A stretch of DNA of 64,000 nt from Archilochus colubris (lineage: Eukaryota; Chordata; Aves; Apodiformes; Trochilidae): positions 106,283,054-106,347,053 of the forward strand of contig CM041083.1 in the NCBI GenBank assembly GCA_023079485.1, read 5' to 3'. A program made the translations under genes and the position numbers. Shown piece after piece: positions 36,889 to 50,101 of this stretch. The notes below the pieces were generated by a model that ran no database searches, had not been told where the DNA came from, and saw only the letters and a list, made by a program, of their open reading frames with translations. Numbering within the stretch: the stretch's first letter is position 1; every line of letters begins with the position of its first letter.

Positions 36889-38227
36889 GAAGTAACTGCA
36901 GGGATATTACAAAAAGAGAAAAGTTTCACAGATGCAAAGATGCCTTAGCTTCATACACCAAATCCACAGAATCAATGAATTTCCTGAATACAGGTATTTA
37001 ACTCTCTCTGAGGTGCTCTGGGCTGCCTGAAGCAAGCTGGGGCTAGCAAATGCAGCAAAGGACCTAAAGGAAATCTCTGCCCTTTGGAGCAGCAACTGAG
37101 GGCCAGAAGGGACAGCTAATGGCATGAGGCATGAAATGCCTATATTTAGGGAATGAAATCAAGCACACAGTACTGGTAGACACTCCGTCAATGTCTAATA
37201 CAAACAGAATAAAAGCCAGGCTTTATGAATCAGCCTGTGTCATGAGTGAAGCAAATAGAAAATAGGGGCTGATTTGTATTCGGAAAACAATGTAAGTTGA
37301 ATGGAAGGGGACAAAAAGCCAGGACTCAGCTTCTGAAATTTGAAGAAGACAAAAAAAAAACTTAGAAAGGTCATGAACATTTTCTTCCTAATTATCTCAA
37401 TCTGGTTTCACTTTTTTTAAAAAAGGATGGCAGTGAGATGTCCTCTGTGATGAACTATTTAGGTTAAAATAAATTAATAGATGCTGTTTAGGTGCTGTTT
37501 TCATCTGTTGTATCAGAATATAACAATACCCACAGTCACTGATGATGAAACCAATGGAAATATATGATCAAAGCAAATGACATACAGGTTTAATAAAACA
37601 CATGTTTAATAAAAACAAAACTGCTTTTATTAATAAAGTTGCCAACTGTGATTAGCGCATCACATGTTTATATCTTCCATTCTTTTTAAAACTGTACACA
37701 GTTTTAAACTACTGTTTCCATTTGATTGGTGCCTTCTGGAAGTCATATAGCCCACCTGTCCAGTCTGTGGTGTATATAAGTATAAATGTTGAATTTTACC
37801 TTCTGTAGGAAGCTCTTAATAGTGCCTTAGATGTTGACAATTAACATATGAAGTTTTGGAGAGAGGAAACATATTCAGTCCCCAGTATTTTGTATTGCTG
37901 AGATCCACATATACAGCGGAAAGAAAATAAACATTTTATTGATCCCCAGAGAAGGTAATTTTCATGTTTGTCAGAATATAGCTATCTACATTGAACAGCT
38001 ACACAACGAGCTGCTTTTGTCCCTGGGCAATGTCATGTCTAATAAGACCATGCATGATTTTTCATTCCTGAACTTTTATGCCTCAAAGTTATTATATACT
38101 TGCTATTATCTCTTGCCTCATTTTTTGGCTCAATTTCAAAGGTTTATTCAGTACAAATCCTTGAACAAGCATTTAGAAAACATTTACAGCCTAAGTAGAA
38201 CACTGGCAATATATAGGGAAAAAATAG
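36889..38227. other. Unique noncoding DNA
   Basis: AT-rich with no gene or transposon recognised. The region between the two CR1 copies carries only chance-sized open frames. Confidence 0.5.
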
Positions 38228-39514
38228 CAGAATCGCTGAATTGCTGAGGTTGAAAAGGACCTCTTGAGATTAACTAGTCTGAACCCCAACCTACACAATC
38301 AGGGTGAGATACAGCAGATTGCCCAGGCCCATGTTCAGTCTGGTTTTGAATATCTTTGTGAATGCAGACTACAGAATATCTCTGGGAAACCTATTTCAGT
38401 GTATGATCACCCTCAGAGTGAAAAACACTAATAACGTTTCCTTGTGTTCAGAAGGAATTTCATGCTTTTTAATTTGTACTCATTGCATCTTGTCCTATCA
38501 GAGGGCACCACTGAGAGAGAACTGTCTCCTTCATCTTTGTTTTCCTCCATCAGGTATCCATACACATAGATAGGATCCACCTGCACCTTCTCCATGCATG
38601 ATGAATAGTCCCAGTTCCCTCAGACTCTCCTGACAGAGGAGATGTTTTAGTCCCTTAGTCATCTCCATGGCCCTTTGCCCATCAGTCCAAAATGTCTCTC
38701 ATACTGAGGAGCCAGCACTGGTCTCAGCACTCCAGAGGTTTCTCACCAGTGCTGAGAAGAATCGAAAGGTCATTTCCCTCAATCTGCTATCACTGTGCTG
38801 CCTAATGCAGCTCACAATGCCTCTGGCCTTCTTTGCTGTGAGGGCACATTGCTGGGTCATTGTCAGACTGGTGTTCACCAGGACACTAAGGTCCACATCT
38901 GATGAACCACTTTCCAGACAGTGATTCCAGAGCCCGAACTTCAGCATGAGTTTATTCTTCCCCAGGAGCAGACTGGGCACCTCCTTTTGTTGAATTTCAT
39001 GAGCTTGCTGGAAGACCAAATATTTGATATTAAACATATGAATTTCATGAGATTGCTGTCAGCCTTTTGAGGTCCTTTCGAATGAGAGTACACTTCTCTG
39101 GTGTATTGGTCTTTTGTCTCAGTTTTATATCATGAACAATATTGCTGAGGGTGCCTTCTGTCCCATCTCCCAGGTCATTAATGAAAATAATAAACAATAT
39201 TGGCTTCAGTATTGATCCCTAGAGTGCACTGCTAATGATTGTTTTCCAACGGGCCTTTTTGCCACTGATGACAACCCTCTGGGCTCAGCTGTTCAGCCAG
39301 CTCTGAGTCCATTGGAATGTACACTTACTAAACTCATATTTTATCAGCTTGTCTATGAGGATAGTATTGAAAATCTCAATAAAGTGCCTAAAGCCTTGCT
39401 AACATCAAGGTGAATGACATCCAATGCTTTTTTCTTATCCAGCAAGCTAGTCAGCTCATAAAAGGTTATCAGGTTGGGAAAGCGTGATTTTCCCACAGCA
39501 AATCCATTCTGACC
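38228..39514 (-). mobile_element. CR1 LINE, left (3') part, interrupted by solo LTR
   Basis: The 3' end is at the left (AGAATCGCTGAATTGCTGAG, then TTGAAAAGGACCTCTTGAGA). A minus translation at about 38800-38880 gives MTQQCALTAKKARGIVSCIR, the CR1 block downstream of the RT core. The element reads on through mid-RT sequence to TCCATTCTGACC, where the LTR begins. It is substantially diverged and lacks an intact frame. Together with the right part it is about 1.6 kb of CR1. Confidence 0.9.
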
Positions 39515-39812
39515 TGAGGCGTAACGCAGGACAGTCGTAGAACACTCGAAGGTTAAGGAGTAAGCAAGACGATTAGATTAAGGGACTCGGCACGATTATC
39601 CAAGAAGCTCAATGTGTGAAAGAAAGCTTTGTTAGTTAATTGTTGCTAAATGCTTTGTAGCCAATCAATTAAAACGTGTGTAACGAGATGTAGAAATCAT
39701 GCAATATGTATACGTGCATTAGCTCTTAGATTAGTGTATAAATATGCCTTCTGATTCAATAAAGTTGAACATTTGTTTGCATCAAACTGGGTCCTGTTTT
39801 TGTGCAACTTCA
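39515..39812 (+). mobile_element. Solo LTR of an endogenous retrovirus, nested in CR1
   Basis: About 298 bp bounded by TGAGGC and ACTTCA (TG...CA, with a short imperfect inverted terminal repeat). It has the promoter and polyadenylation layout of a retroviral LTR: CCAAT at 39661, a TATA box (TATAAATAT) at 39737-39745 and an AATAAA signal at 39758-39763, with about 49 bp of R/U5 after it. No gag, pol or env sequence is adjacent, so it is a solo LTR. The short length and the close TATA/AATAAA spacing resemble compact alpha- or beta-like avian LTRs, but the family is not identified. CR1 sequence continues on both sides. No clean target-site duplication was found. Confidence 0.8.
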
Positions 39813-40160
39813 AATCCCCTCTTTGTCCCTCATCTATTTGGAAATGAGCTCCAGCATAACTTGCCTCATCATTGTCTTGGGATTTGAGTACAGGCTGGCC
39901 AGGCTGCAGTTTCTTGGATCCCCCTTCTAGTCCTTCTTGAAGACAGAGATGGCATTTACTTTCTCTGAGTCTTTAGGAACCTCTTCTGGTCACCAAGACA
40001 CTTCAAAGACAGGTGAGAGTGGCCTCCTAGTGACATCAGACAGCTTACTTGGCACCTGTGGGTATAGCCCATCAGGCCACATGTTTGTGTTGTTTAAATC
40101 TTTCCTGATGCCATATTCCTCCACCAAAGGCAAGTTTTCCTTGCTCCAGACTGATGACCT
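39813..40160 (-). mobile_element. CR1 LINE, right (5') part beyond solo LTR
   Basis: Continuation of the CR1 at 38228. It begins with AATCCCCTCTTTGTCCCTCA, then ATTTGGAAATGAGCTCCAGC, matching the CR1 RT region that should directly follow the segment left of the LTR. It fades at about 40160 after TCCACCAAAGGCAAG. It is strongly diverged; the 5' truncation is approximate. Confidence 0.85.
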
Positions 40161-42417
40161 ATTGATTTACTTGTAATTCATCTAGATGTCTAGTATTATT
40201 TAATGTCATGATGGGGTTTAATTGATTTGTTCCATTTTTATTCATTTGTCAGAGACAGCTTTTGTTCAATAAACCGAAACAACAAAAAACGCACCCACCA
40301 TGTAAGTCTTCATGAAGTACAAGCAAGGCAGCAGTATACAGAAGTGTTGGGAAAATATGGAAATCATATTACAGCATTTAGGGTTTCCAAAATTAATAAT
40401 TTAACTAACTTTATAGAACATTAATAAGATTGTCTTTTATTCTGTTATGCATTACCTTCTTTTAACTTAGTTTTCATAGTTCCTGTAGACTGAAATCAGC
40501 TCATTACAAGACAGATGATTGAGATTTTTTTAAGATGGCTGATTATCTGCAAATGCATTATAAAAAACCTCTCAAAGTGCTGAAAAAATACAGTTTTGCA
40601 AAATTCACATTTTCAAGTCAACATACAAAATAGCATTGAGCTGTAACCTATTGCAAGATTCTGAAACACCAATAGATCAAATAAACCCAGTAGTCTGCCA
40701 GACCATGATTTTTTAGCATGCAATTTATTCAACTAATTTGTCAAACTTTCGCATTGTAGCAGAAGCATGGAGAATAAGAAAAACTTCTCTCTGAATATTA
40801 TTGTAACAGACTTAAATGGTTAAAAATTAGAGTATCAGGGGGATTTAAGAGCAGTCCAGATGGATCTGCCAGATCCCAAATTGCATTGTTTAGTAAAATA
40901 CTAATGAGTTTTAATTTAGTTAATTTGATTACAGTTATGATGATTTACAAGATCCATGGAGCTATCCATAGGTACAGGATACATTTGTTTTGACATCCGT
41001 GTATATTTTCCTACTGATCTATGATTCTTTTTTTTAACAATAAATTATATATATGTTTGAGTAAAATAAATAACACAATATGTAATGGAATGAATAGTTT
41101 TAAAAGTAGTTATTTATAATCCCCTCAGTATTACAAACTGAAGATAATTTAGTGATGAGTCAAACTGTCTCCAGTGTAAACCAGGGACCAAATGGCAGAA
41201 GAACTGGCTTTTAAGGACTGGAAAACTTGACACATCTGAAAAGTGCTTCAAGTCCTGAACGGTGTGAATAACATTTAGTTTGCAGCTGTTGTGAATCCGG
41301 GTTGGACTGGTAATGCGTTGAGTGCTAGTGTTACCACCCTCTTCCCTTCTGATCTAATTTATTTAACATCTGATGGATATCATTATAATGGGCCCCTTGA
41401 GACAGGTCTGTTTTCATTTAATCGAGGAAAAGCAGTAAAATGTGTCTCAGAGGACCCCAGTTATGCATTACCACCTATTTTCATGTTTTTGAGGCATTAC
41501 TGACGTTCAGAAATTCCCATCCCATTTGCATCCCAGATAGATTATACAAAGGGTTGACTCTAAGCTTCTGTGAACTGTTATAAGTAAAAGCTTTGGTTAT
41601 AATTGTACTTCAAGAAGATCCAACACCTTCCAAACCTAAAGAAGTAGCAAAACACTGCTTACTTACAAGGACTGTGGGCTCACCAGTACACTCTATTCTA
41701 ATAATGCAAGTGAACAAAAAGAGCAAATGTGTATCCCACTCTTGTCCCCAACCTTCTGGTCTAACAAATACCACTAAGACAAGTGTAATTTCCTTGTCTG
41801 TGCAGGTTCATGTGTTCACTGCACTGCCTATGCAGTGATGATTGCTCAGAAATTCATGAAGAGCTTTGTAATGTCACCGAGATTGGCAGTAGGCACTGTA
41901 ACATACCCTGGTATTCAGCTCACCCAAGCATCCAGAGACTAAGTCAGCACAGGACTCTCTGGTCATGGAAATCCAGGGATCAGATAGAAATCTCTGCTGA
42001 ATAAAAAAAAAAATGCATCTGGAAGTGGGTATCTGAAGCTATAGCTCTCAAAGGATGTGCAGCAGACCTCAAGTCCTGAAAAAGAGGGAGCATATTCAAT
42101 CCTTCCAGAAAAAACAAGGGAGGGAGAAGGGGGAGGCACAGTTCTGTTCAACCTATTTGCTAAAAAAATTAAGAAATTACATTAAGAAAACTGCAATGTG
42201 TCATATCACCTAATACATATTTCAATAGAGAAATGCTTCATGTGTGCTTATAGTGAAAAAATGGGAAAATCTTAGCAAGTTATTACTGCTGGACACTAAC
42301 CAAAACAATAAGTTTTTAACTGACTGGCTTTGCTACAAGTATTTAAACAATCCTCACCTTCCTTTTGCTAAACCTGAGTAGAATTAGCTTTGCAATTGCA
42401 GTTTTACTCTGTCTAGA

Positions 42418-42464
42418 AAAAAAAAACAACACAAAAACCAAAACAAAAAACCCCCCAACCTTAA
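42418..42464 (+). repeat. A/C-rich low-complexity tract
   Basis: A-run, then AACAACACAAAAACCAAAAC, then AAAAAACCCCCCAACC on the + strand. It follows the same A-run then C-run order as other tracts. Confidence 0.85.
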
Positions 42465-43471
42465 TTGAATAGATTTGGGTATTACTTTTAAGCACAGTAT
42501 GTCTTACAATTAACAGTCTGGTATTTCTTTAGGTAGCAGTCTTTTCACTGCCTCCAATTCTCACATTATGCAAAAGCTCAACTACTTTCATTATTTGTAC
42601 GAAGTTTTATTGATGAATCTCTTGAAATTGTCCCCCAGATGTGTGATCCATTGTAATATCAAACATACAAAAACTGAAAGCACAAGCTGAAAAATACCCT
42701 TCTAGAGATGCTCCCATATTGGCTCCAAATCAAGTTATCAAAAAGAGTAGAAAGTAAAGAGGGATAAGGAGATAGCTGAGTTCATGTTTCTGGAAGGAGG
42801 ATACTGAGGAAAGAGAGGAGGCTGGAGGGTGATAAAGGAAAAGGAAGAAAAAATGAAGCAGACGCATGTAATTAATCTAGGTTAGTGATTACTTAATTCT
42901 GAGTCTTCCACCTGCAACCCTAATAAACTATTTGGAATCAGCAGCACCAGCACCACAAAGCAAATCTAAACAATAGCCCTTGAACTTTAAATTCATGCAG
43001 AATAAGCTTAGTAAAATCTGGTCATACACCTTCTATACAAATGCATTTCAGAATATATGTCTTGTGTTATGTTTCTTATAGTGAAAGAAGCAGAATGATA
43101 GCTGTTAGAAATTAACTGCTTAAACCCTTTATATTATTATACAGCCCAAATGTAAAGCTTACCATGGGTCTTATATGAAGTTGACACTTCAGTGTCCAAA
43201 TTATTATGGCTTCTTAACAGTGTATTGCCAAGGAGGAGAATAAGAAACATTTTTGCTAAAATTCAGAAAAACATAAACAGAGACTATGAAAAGGTATGTA
43301 TTTTTAATGGAAATATCATTATATCTAAAAGATACCTCAGGCATGAGCTATCTTTTATAAGGTATGGAAAAAAATAGAGGACAGTATTAAATAACTTAAA
43401 CAAGCAGGCTCAAATTATTTTTTTCTGCTTTCAAATCTGTGACTTTTTGTGAAGGTAAGGGGGGCTATTCT

Positions 43472-43521
43472 GGAAAAAAAAACAACCAACCAAAAAAAAA
43501 ACAACCAAACAAACAAATCCA
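43472..43521 (+). repeat. A/C-rich low-complexity tract, (AACC)n and (AAAC)n
   Basis: Two A-runs each followed by ACAACC units, then CAAACAAACAAATCC. Pure A/C on the + strand apart from the final TCC. Confidence 0.85.
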
Positions 43522-44499
43522 AAATACTACAAATCCAAATCATCTTTAATGGATGAAACACAAAATTTAAAGTTTTAAAATTTATGGTGATATACTGTGA
43601 TGTGGTTATAATGACAAAAAGATTACTTAATACCGATGAGGTTGTACGAGACAATTTTTACTTGAGAATATAAATTCATCATCATTTTTAAATCTGGGTT
43701 CAGGGTACTGATTCTCATCCCCTGTTTTGCAGAAGATCATAAGGGTTTCTTAGCCATTCATCTTTTTTAATGAAATCACTTAAGTGTCTGAATAAGATCT
43801 GACATATGTTTCATTCATTCTAATTCATCCTAAATTCATGGTGAGTATCTCAAATGCTCCAAATACTACCCTTTTCTCATAAATATCCCCTTCAATATTT
43901 TTAACCATGACTCACCACAGATTCTGAAAGACTGAATTAGGAGTCCTGAATGAATTCCTCTTTCATTACAGGAACAAAGATAAGTATACAAGAAGAGTTC
44001 CAAATATATGAATGTCAAGGAAAAAAAAATTCCCCTACAAAGAGAAGTTTCTGGGATATAACTGAATCAGTCTTCTTCTAAATTAAGGACTTTCCTTCAA
44101 AAAGGAAATGGTCTTTGCTTAATTAAACTGTGATTTAACGAACTGTTACTGGCCAGCTCTGATTGTAGGTAAAAAAACCCCACATGTTTTCCCTTGCAAA
44201 TAGTGAGAAACTTATAAGATTTTCTACTCATACAAGATGTCTCATAAGGAGAAAAAACATCTAGATCTGTGCAAAAACTCAGTTTCTTACAGAAGAGATT
44301 TAGCATTGTTGGGACAACCTGATGCCACTTTAAAGTATATTTTATTCATTGAGTTTTCAAAGTAAAAGAGGATGGGAAACATAGGCCAACCACTTTTAAA
44401 ATATTTTTTTGTTTTCTTCTGAGTAGTAGCTTTGTCTAAAAATCAAGACCAAAAAAGTACAAAAAAATTCAAAACATCAAAAGTAAAGAACACTGCATG

Positions 44500-44535
44500 C
44501 ATTTGTATTAAGTATGTCATTTGTATTAAGTATTT
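44500..44535 (+). repeat. 18-bp tandem duplication
   Basis: CATTTGTATTAAGTATGT is repeated immediately as CATTTGTATTAAGTATTT, with one mismatch. A recent local duplication in otherwise unique sequence. Confidence 0.9.
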
Positions 44536-47500
44536 ATTACCTCTGTGCTTGGAGGGAATCATGATGAAACAGGTATATTTTGCAGTATTACTAAAAGACT
44601 GTTCTCAGGATTTTGGTGGGTAGTAGTCCTCCCAGCTTCAGCTCAGCATCAGTGTTGAGATGCCTAAACTTAGCACAGTCCCCTCTGCAAATCAAGGATT
44701 ACTCTGGTTTATTTCCAAATTTCCAACTGCAATACAAAAAATTTTAGTTTAGGTAGTGATTAAATATTTAGAACAAACATAAACAGCTTATTATATGTAT
44801 CCACATATCAGAATAAAATATGATTATGAGGTCAGTTTCAATGAAAGTTGAATTAAAACATTTTTACATAGAAAAAAGAAAACAACTGGAAAACTGTTCA
44901 GAGTCAGAAAACCTGACCAGTGTGTTAGAACAAAAATATTGTGAAATTCTCTTACCAGAAAATGGAATTTACGCTGTGGCACAACATTTTTCAATGTAAC
45001 TGTTGTTTCTGGGAAATCAGACTAAACAAAGTCCTATTCACAGTATAGATCACATTCAGTAAAAAAATTATACAGAAGAATTGTTTTGATGGAGGACCTG
45101 ATAGGTCACATTCAAAGTCATGAAAGTAAGACCTAGGAACAACAGACTTGTTCTTTCAGAAGAAAGCTACAGCCAGAAACTTCAGAGCTAAGTGATGCCT
45201 TAAAATCAGATATTTATGTAATTGCTATATAAGTTTTGTGGCTGGATTTTTCATTCTGCATTTTTTAAAAAAACTTGCTTATGGAAATTTTTGAGGATGG
45301 CTTCTGAGGTTTTGAAGAATTGTTTGTACCAGTCTGTTGTCCAAAATATTAAATCAGTAAAGTTGTGTTAGAGATGATTCACATCTTCAGTGTAAGCATA
45401 TAATGGGACAAAGTAATGTTTGGTGCAACTCCAGTGAATTTAATGGAGTTACATGAGGGATATTTTCTGTTAATCTTGGATAAAACTGTTCAGCTACAAT
45501 AAATTTTTGATCAAAAATAATAAATGGAGAAGGATAACATTATGGCTTGGAGCCTTGGGAACCACAGGCTTCATTTTTCAAGGGCATCATGAGATCATCT
45601 TATTCTTGATTCATAGAATAAAATGAAACAAATTGATTTTAACCTATTCCCTTGGAAATGTTGGTGCAGAAGAACCCTCCACTGCATGTTGCTGTTCTCT
45701 CAATGATGACTGAATTTAGAGACTGTCCCCACTGTGGGAAGGTGATCAAAACACATATATGGTTATTCTGGGAAGGAGGAGGCAGGTATCAAGGGGAAGT
45801 AATAGAAAAGCTGTCTGAATGAAACATCCAGTACTCTGAGTTATATCTATGCTGTAGGGTATGATGGTTGCCCATCATTATCTTGCACAGTGTTAGGAAT
45901 AAACCAGTCTTGCTCTGGTGGCTTTTTCTGAGAAACTTTAGCTTTTCAGCACAGCAAAGTAATAAACATCTAACACTACGGAAGACACTTTGTACTTAAT
46001 GCAAAATATAGCTTTTCCACCTGAAGCCAGACTTCCAAAACTTGACTGGATGGGCTGAATCGCTTCTTCGATGGTTCTTCCCACATGGAATGTTCCAGGC
46101 TGTATCAGTTTGAAGGTGCTTTACAGCGTGAAGTTGCTAAGGTGAACAGAGTGGCTAGCTGAGGCCAAACAATACCCACCCTAAGAAGAGTCAGCACCTG
46201 GAGTGCTGAAACCTTCCAAGAAAAATTCTATCTAACCCTTGTTGGGTGAGAGTTATCCCAGGTTCAGAAATCAGAAGATTTTAAGTAAACACAAGTTCTT
46301 ATTTCTGCTCTCCAACCTCCACCGAATGGTTGCAGACGTTAAGATGACACAGTTCAATCGTAAAATCTTAGTTCAATAGTAAAATCTTGAAAGAGTATAC
46401 TTTTTATTTTATTTTCAACCTACTGTGTAGACACTGAGAAGACAAGAGAAAATTATTATTGTGATAAATATGATATAAAATTCTAGATAATGAGGGCGTT
46501 TTCTGAAGCAAAATATATTGCAGCTTTTTTCACATACACTTTGATCAGCCCATGGCAGGCCAAACCTGAAACTTTTACAGCAGTCCTTAGCATTTCAGAC
46601 ATTCTCTGGGGGTTGCCTCCCCAATTTAAGTGAAGAAGTAATTTTTAAATCTTTGGGATTTTTCTCACCATTCACAAGCCCACCCAGGCAGCATGTAATT
46701 CATCGAGACAGGAAATATTCCATTTTGTGGGCCAGATTACTTGGAAATGATTCACTTGTACCTGACTTCAAAGTTTCTGGCATAAACCTGCAGTACATTT
46801 TGGTCTGCAGTCATTCTTGCCTCAGACTTCTGTATTCAGTGAAAATAAGCTGCTAGACTGAATCTTGTAGAAGTTCAGTGGCTTCAGACTAACTTGGATT
46901 TGAAAGTCTCATCTGTGATTTATGAAGAAAAAAAAAATTTTCTTTTTTTAATGGTTTTTATTTTTGTTTTCCTGAGGGGTGGGGAGTGGGGGACCCTGCA
47001 CAAAAAGGTTAAATTTCACGTGGTTGCTAACCCAGAAGAGGAAGTTTATTTTCCCCATAGGCTGTAAAGTGATTTGAAGTCCAATACCTTAACTCACTCC
47101 ATAATGATGTGGATCTAAGATTACACCGCTTTCCCAGCAATCTCTTTCATGAATTATTTAGTATTATACAGTGTGGCTGTTCAGCACAGATGGAGGAAAT
47201 AAGATAAACATATCCTTCACTGCTACTTTTCTATTTTATTATTAATGTATGCAATGAAAGCAACTGTGAGAAGTCTGAAACCTGCCTGGATATGAGTAGG
47301 AAATTATTTTCCTATTGCTTGAAAATATTTGAGGTCACTTCCTCTCTCCTCCCATCTCATACTATTTTGCATCATGTTCAAAAAAGATACCTTGGAACTA
47401 GGAGTTGAGATCAAGAATTCAGTGATTCTGTGAAAGGCAAGAACAGTAAAAGATGAAAGTCTTCTGCAACCAATGACAAGGATTGTTGTATTACACCAAG

Positions 47501-48549
47501 TTGCCATGTAATTCTTCAACAAGAAGCAAAGGCAAGGCTATTAAACCCACATCTCCCTAGGTTACAGTATTAGTGTTTTTCTGTATCAATAAATATAGCA
47601 AATATTCAGACATGATATTTTGAACCCAAGAGATTTAGAAAAAGTTTAGTTTTATTGTTTTTTAGAAATAAGATAGCATAGCCTGAACCAAAACTGTTGT
47701 GATGTTACTAATTACCTCAGTTAACTAGTTTGTAGACTTCTCTTTAGCAATCCAAGCTGTTGTTCCCCACAGAAGTGCTCTAAATACTTCCTCCTACTTC
47801 TTCTAGGTGATATGGAGCATTTTGTTAACAACTCCAAAAATCTTAGGAAAAGACCACTGACAAAAAAGAATCACATCTTGCAGGATTAAACACATTATAC
47901 AGAATGAACTAACCCTTCTACATGGATGATTTAAGTTTCACAAGTTCAAAGTAAAGCCCACCATCAGGTGATAGATTAGTACCAACAAGTGATATAGAAT
48001 TACAAGGGACAAATATGGAATACTACCCTTTATCCTTGCTTGAATTTCCAACATTATTTTGCAAAGCATTCTGAAAGGAGCTGAGGGAAAGCTGATGCAT
48101 TTAATGGGTGGTTCTTGATCAAATGAAAGGGCCAACACATGCTTCACTATTTTCTTGGCTGGTCCTCACCAAGAAAATACACTACATTAGGAAGCGTAGC
48201 TGAAAGCAGAGGAGGATGCAGGGCTTGTGATAAAAATCTTAATTTCAAGAGTCATACAAACTTTGAAGGGCAGAAACAGGATCCACTTTGCTAAGCTATT
48301 ACAGAGAAGAGTGAATGGAAGAGTCTTATAAGGGACAGACAGATAAATATCTAGGTCCAGTCACCTAAAGAATGGCTTCCTAAAGATTTTTGGATACAAC
48401 CAAATTAACTATGTAGTTACAACTGTGCTTCTGTAAAACAACAAACAAAAGCTGTCCTGGCATTATTTGAAGAACTAGAAAGATAGTAGAGTTCCAGTTC
48501 AAATGTGGGCACACTGTACTTGGCTCCAGAGGGCTAGTAAGAAACTACC

Positions 48550-48580
48550 TATGTCTTATGATTCAATGACATAAGACATA
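48550..48580. repeat. Perfect 11-bp inverted repeat with 9-nt loop
   Basis: TATGTCTTATG (48550-48560) pairs exactly with CATAAGACATA (48570-48580). It is AT-rich and short, with no sign of an RNA gene. Recorded only as structure. Confidence 0.85.
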
Positions 48581-49674
48581 TATAGAGTAGGAGGTAGAAC
48601 AAAAGAAAATTAAATGAGTTAAATGGCTTCACACTTCAAATCCACGTGGGTCAGAAACAGTAATTAATCTTGAATCCAAGTGTAATGCCAATGCACTCTA
48701 CCACACTGCCTTACTTGCATACTGAAAGATGAGCAGGAAAGAAGTACTATGCTACCATTTTGTATGAATACTGACAATTGTTTTAATATCATCTGGTGAC
48801 CAGAAAATGTATTGTGGTTTATGACTGAACCCCCCGCACCCTAATTGTTTTCTGCATTTCAGGAAGAGGTGTATAGGGAGAAAATTAAGTAAATAAATCC
48901 TAATAAGCTATATCCCTCACAATCTGGAAAACCAAATCTATATATTCAAGTTATTGAAAGAATACTTTGTTCTTGAAGTACCTGTCATGAAGGACCTGAC
49001 AATTTTTAATAAAAAGAAGATGCTAAGAAAAGGATAAAATTACTTGGTAGGATGAAAAAGACTTTTTTGGATTAAAAGATAGAGACAAGACACTTCATAA
49101 GTAGAGGGCCATGAGATTTGTGCTCCATTGTCATTTAGAGATGACATTAAATTTCCTGTGGAGAAATAAAAGATACCAGCAACTTTTCTACCACAACTTG
49201 AAAAAAATATATGGGGATTAGTGGTCTAGCACACAATAAAGTTTTCAGAATGACTGACCATCATTTTCTAGAAACCAAAATTGCTCTGACTACCAAGAAG
49301 CTCTTCATGGGAAATTACACTAAATACAATTAGAGTTGATTTTTTTCCAGCTGAGGCCATTTAGCTCTTGAAATAAAATCCAGTGGAAAAATATCTTGGA
49401 TCAACATCTCTTAGATGTGCAGAATGTCAAACACCAGCAGACTTTTGAATATTCTGCTTTCTAAGATAATCCTGATTCCTAAGCAATCTTATCCACCAGA
49501 ATTCCTTTATCCTGATTTTGGAATATTATAATTGTTTCACAGGTGTCTTCATTTTCACTCACTTATTACAGTTGCATAAGAAAAGTGAGACTTTTGACCT
49601 ACTCCTTTACTTTGTAGATTTGAACTTGTGCTTATATACTCAGTGGTTTTTTAGATACAACCAGGTAGAAAAAA

Positions 49675-49690
49675 AGTAGTAGTAGTAGTA
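49675..49690 (+). repeat. (AGT)n microsatellite
   Basis: Five consecutive AGT/TAG units following an A-run. Confidence 0.85.
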
Positions 49691-50096
49691 GAAAGAGCAA
49701 AAGGTCTTATTTCCAGGACACAGCAGAATAATGCCTCAGACAGGCCTTTTTCTTATGTTCCACATTCTTCCTCCCACAGGGTTAGTATTATTTTTTTCCC
49801 CTGGCCTTTGTTGTTTTTCCATGCTTTACATATTTTACATTAGAAATTTCACAAGAAAAGGAAAAAATGTTCAGAAATTAAAACTGAAATACCTTTATAT
49901 GACAGCTTTAAGTGTCTTCTCTGCATAGATTCAGCTTCTATCCACTGACCATTTCTTATGTCACATACAACAAGAACTGTACTTCAGAGCTGTAGGACAA
50001 GCAGACCAGTGGCCTCCCATTCCACTTGCTACCCAATAAACCTCTAAGTATTATTGAGACTGAAAATACAAATTTATTGGGAAAGAAACATGTGGA

Positions 50097-50101
50097 ACAA
50101 G
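50097..50101 (+). repeat. Candidate 5-bp target-site duplication (left) of LTR
   Basis: ACAAG directly precedes the TGATGT start of the LTR and is repeated at 50745-50749 directly after its GACA end. Confidence 0.6.

Larger units (their letters stand above)
40161..50096. other. About 9.9 kb unique AT-rich noncoding DNA
   Basis: The longest stretch without a recognised interspersed repeat. It contains A/C-rich tracts at 42418-42464 and 43472-43521, an 18-bp tandem duplication at 44500-44535, a 19-bp near-duplication at about 46352-46389, an 11-bp-arm inverted repeat at 48550-48580 and an (AGT)n microsatellite at 49675-49690. No exon with recognisable protein content was found. Confidence 0.5.
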
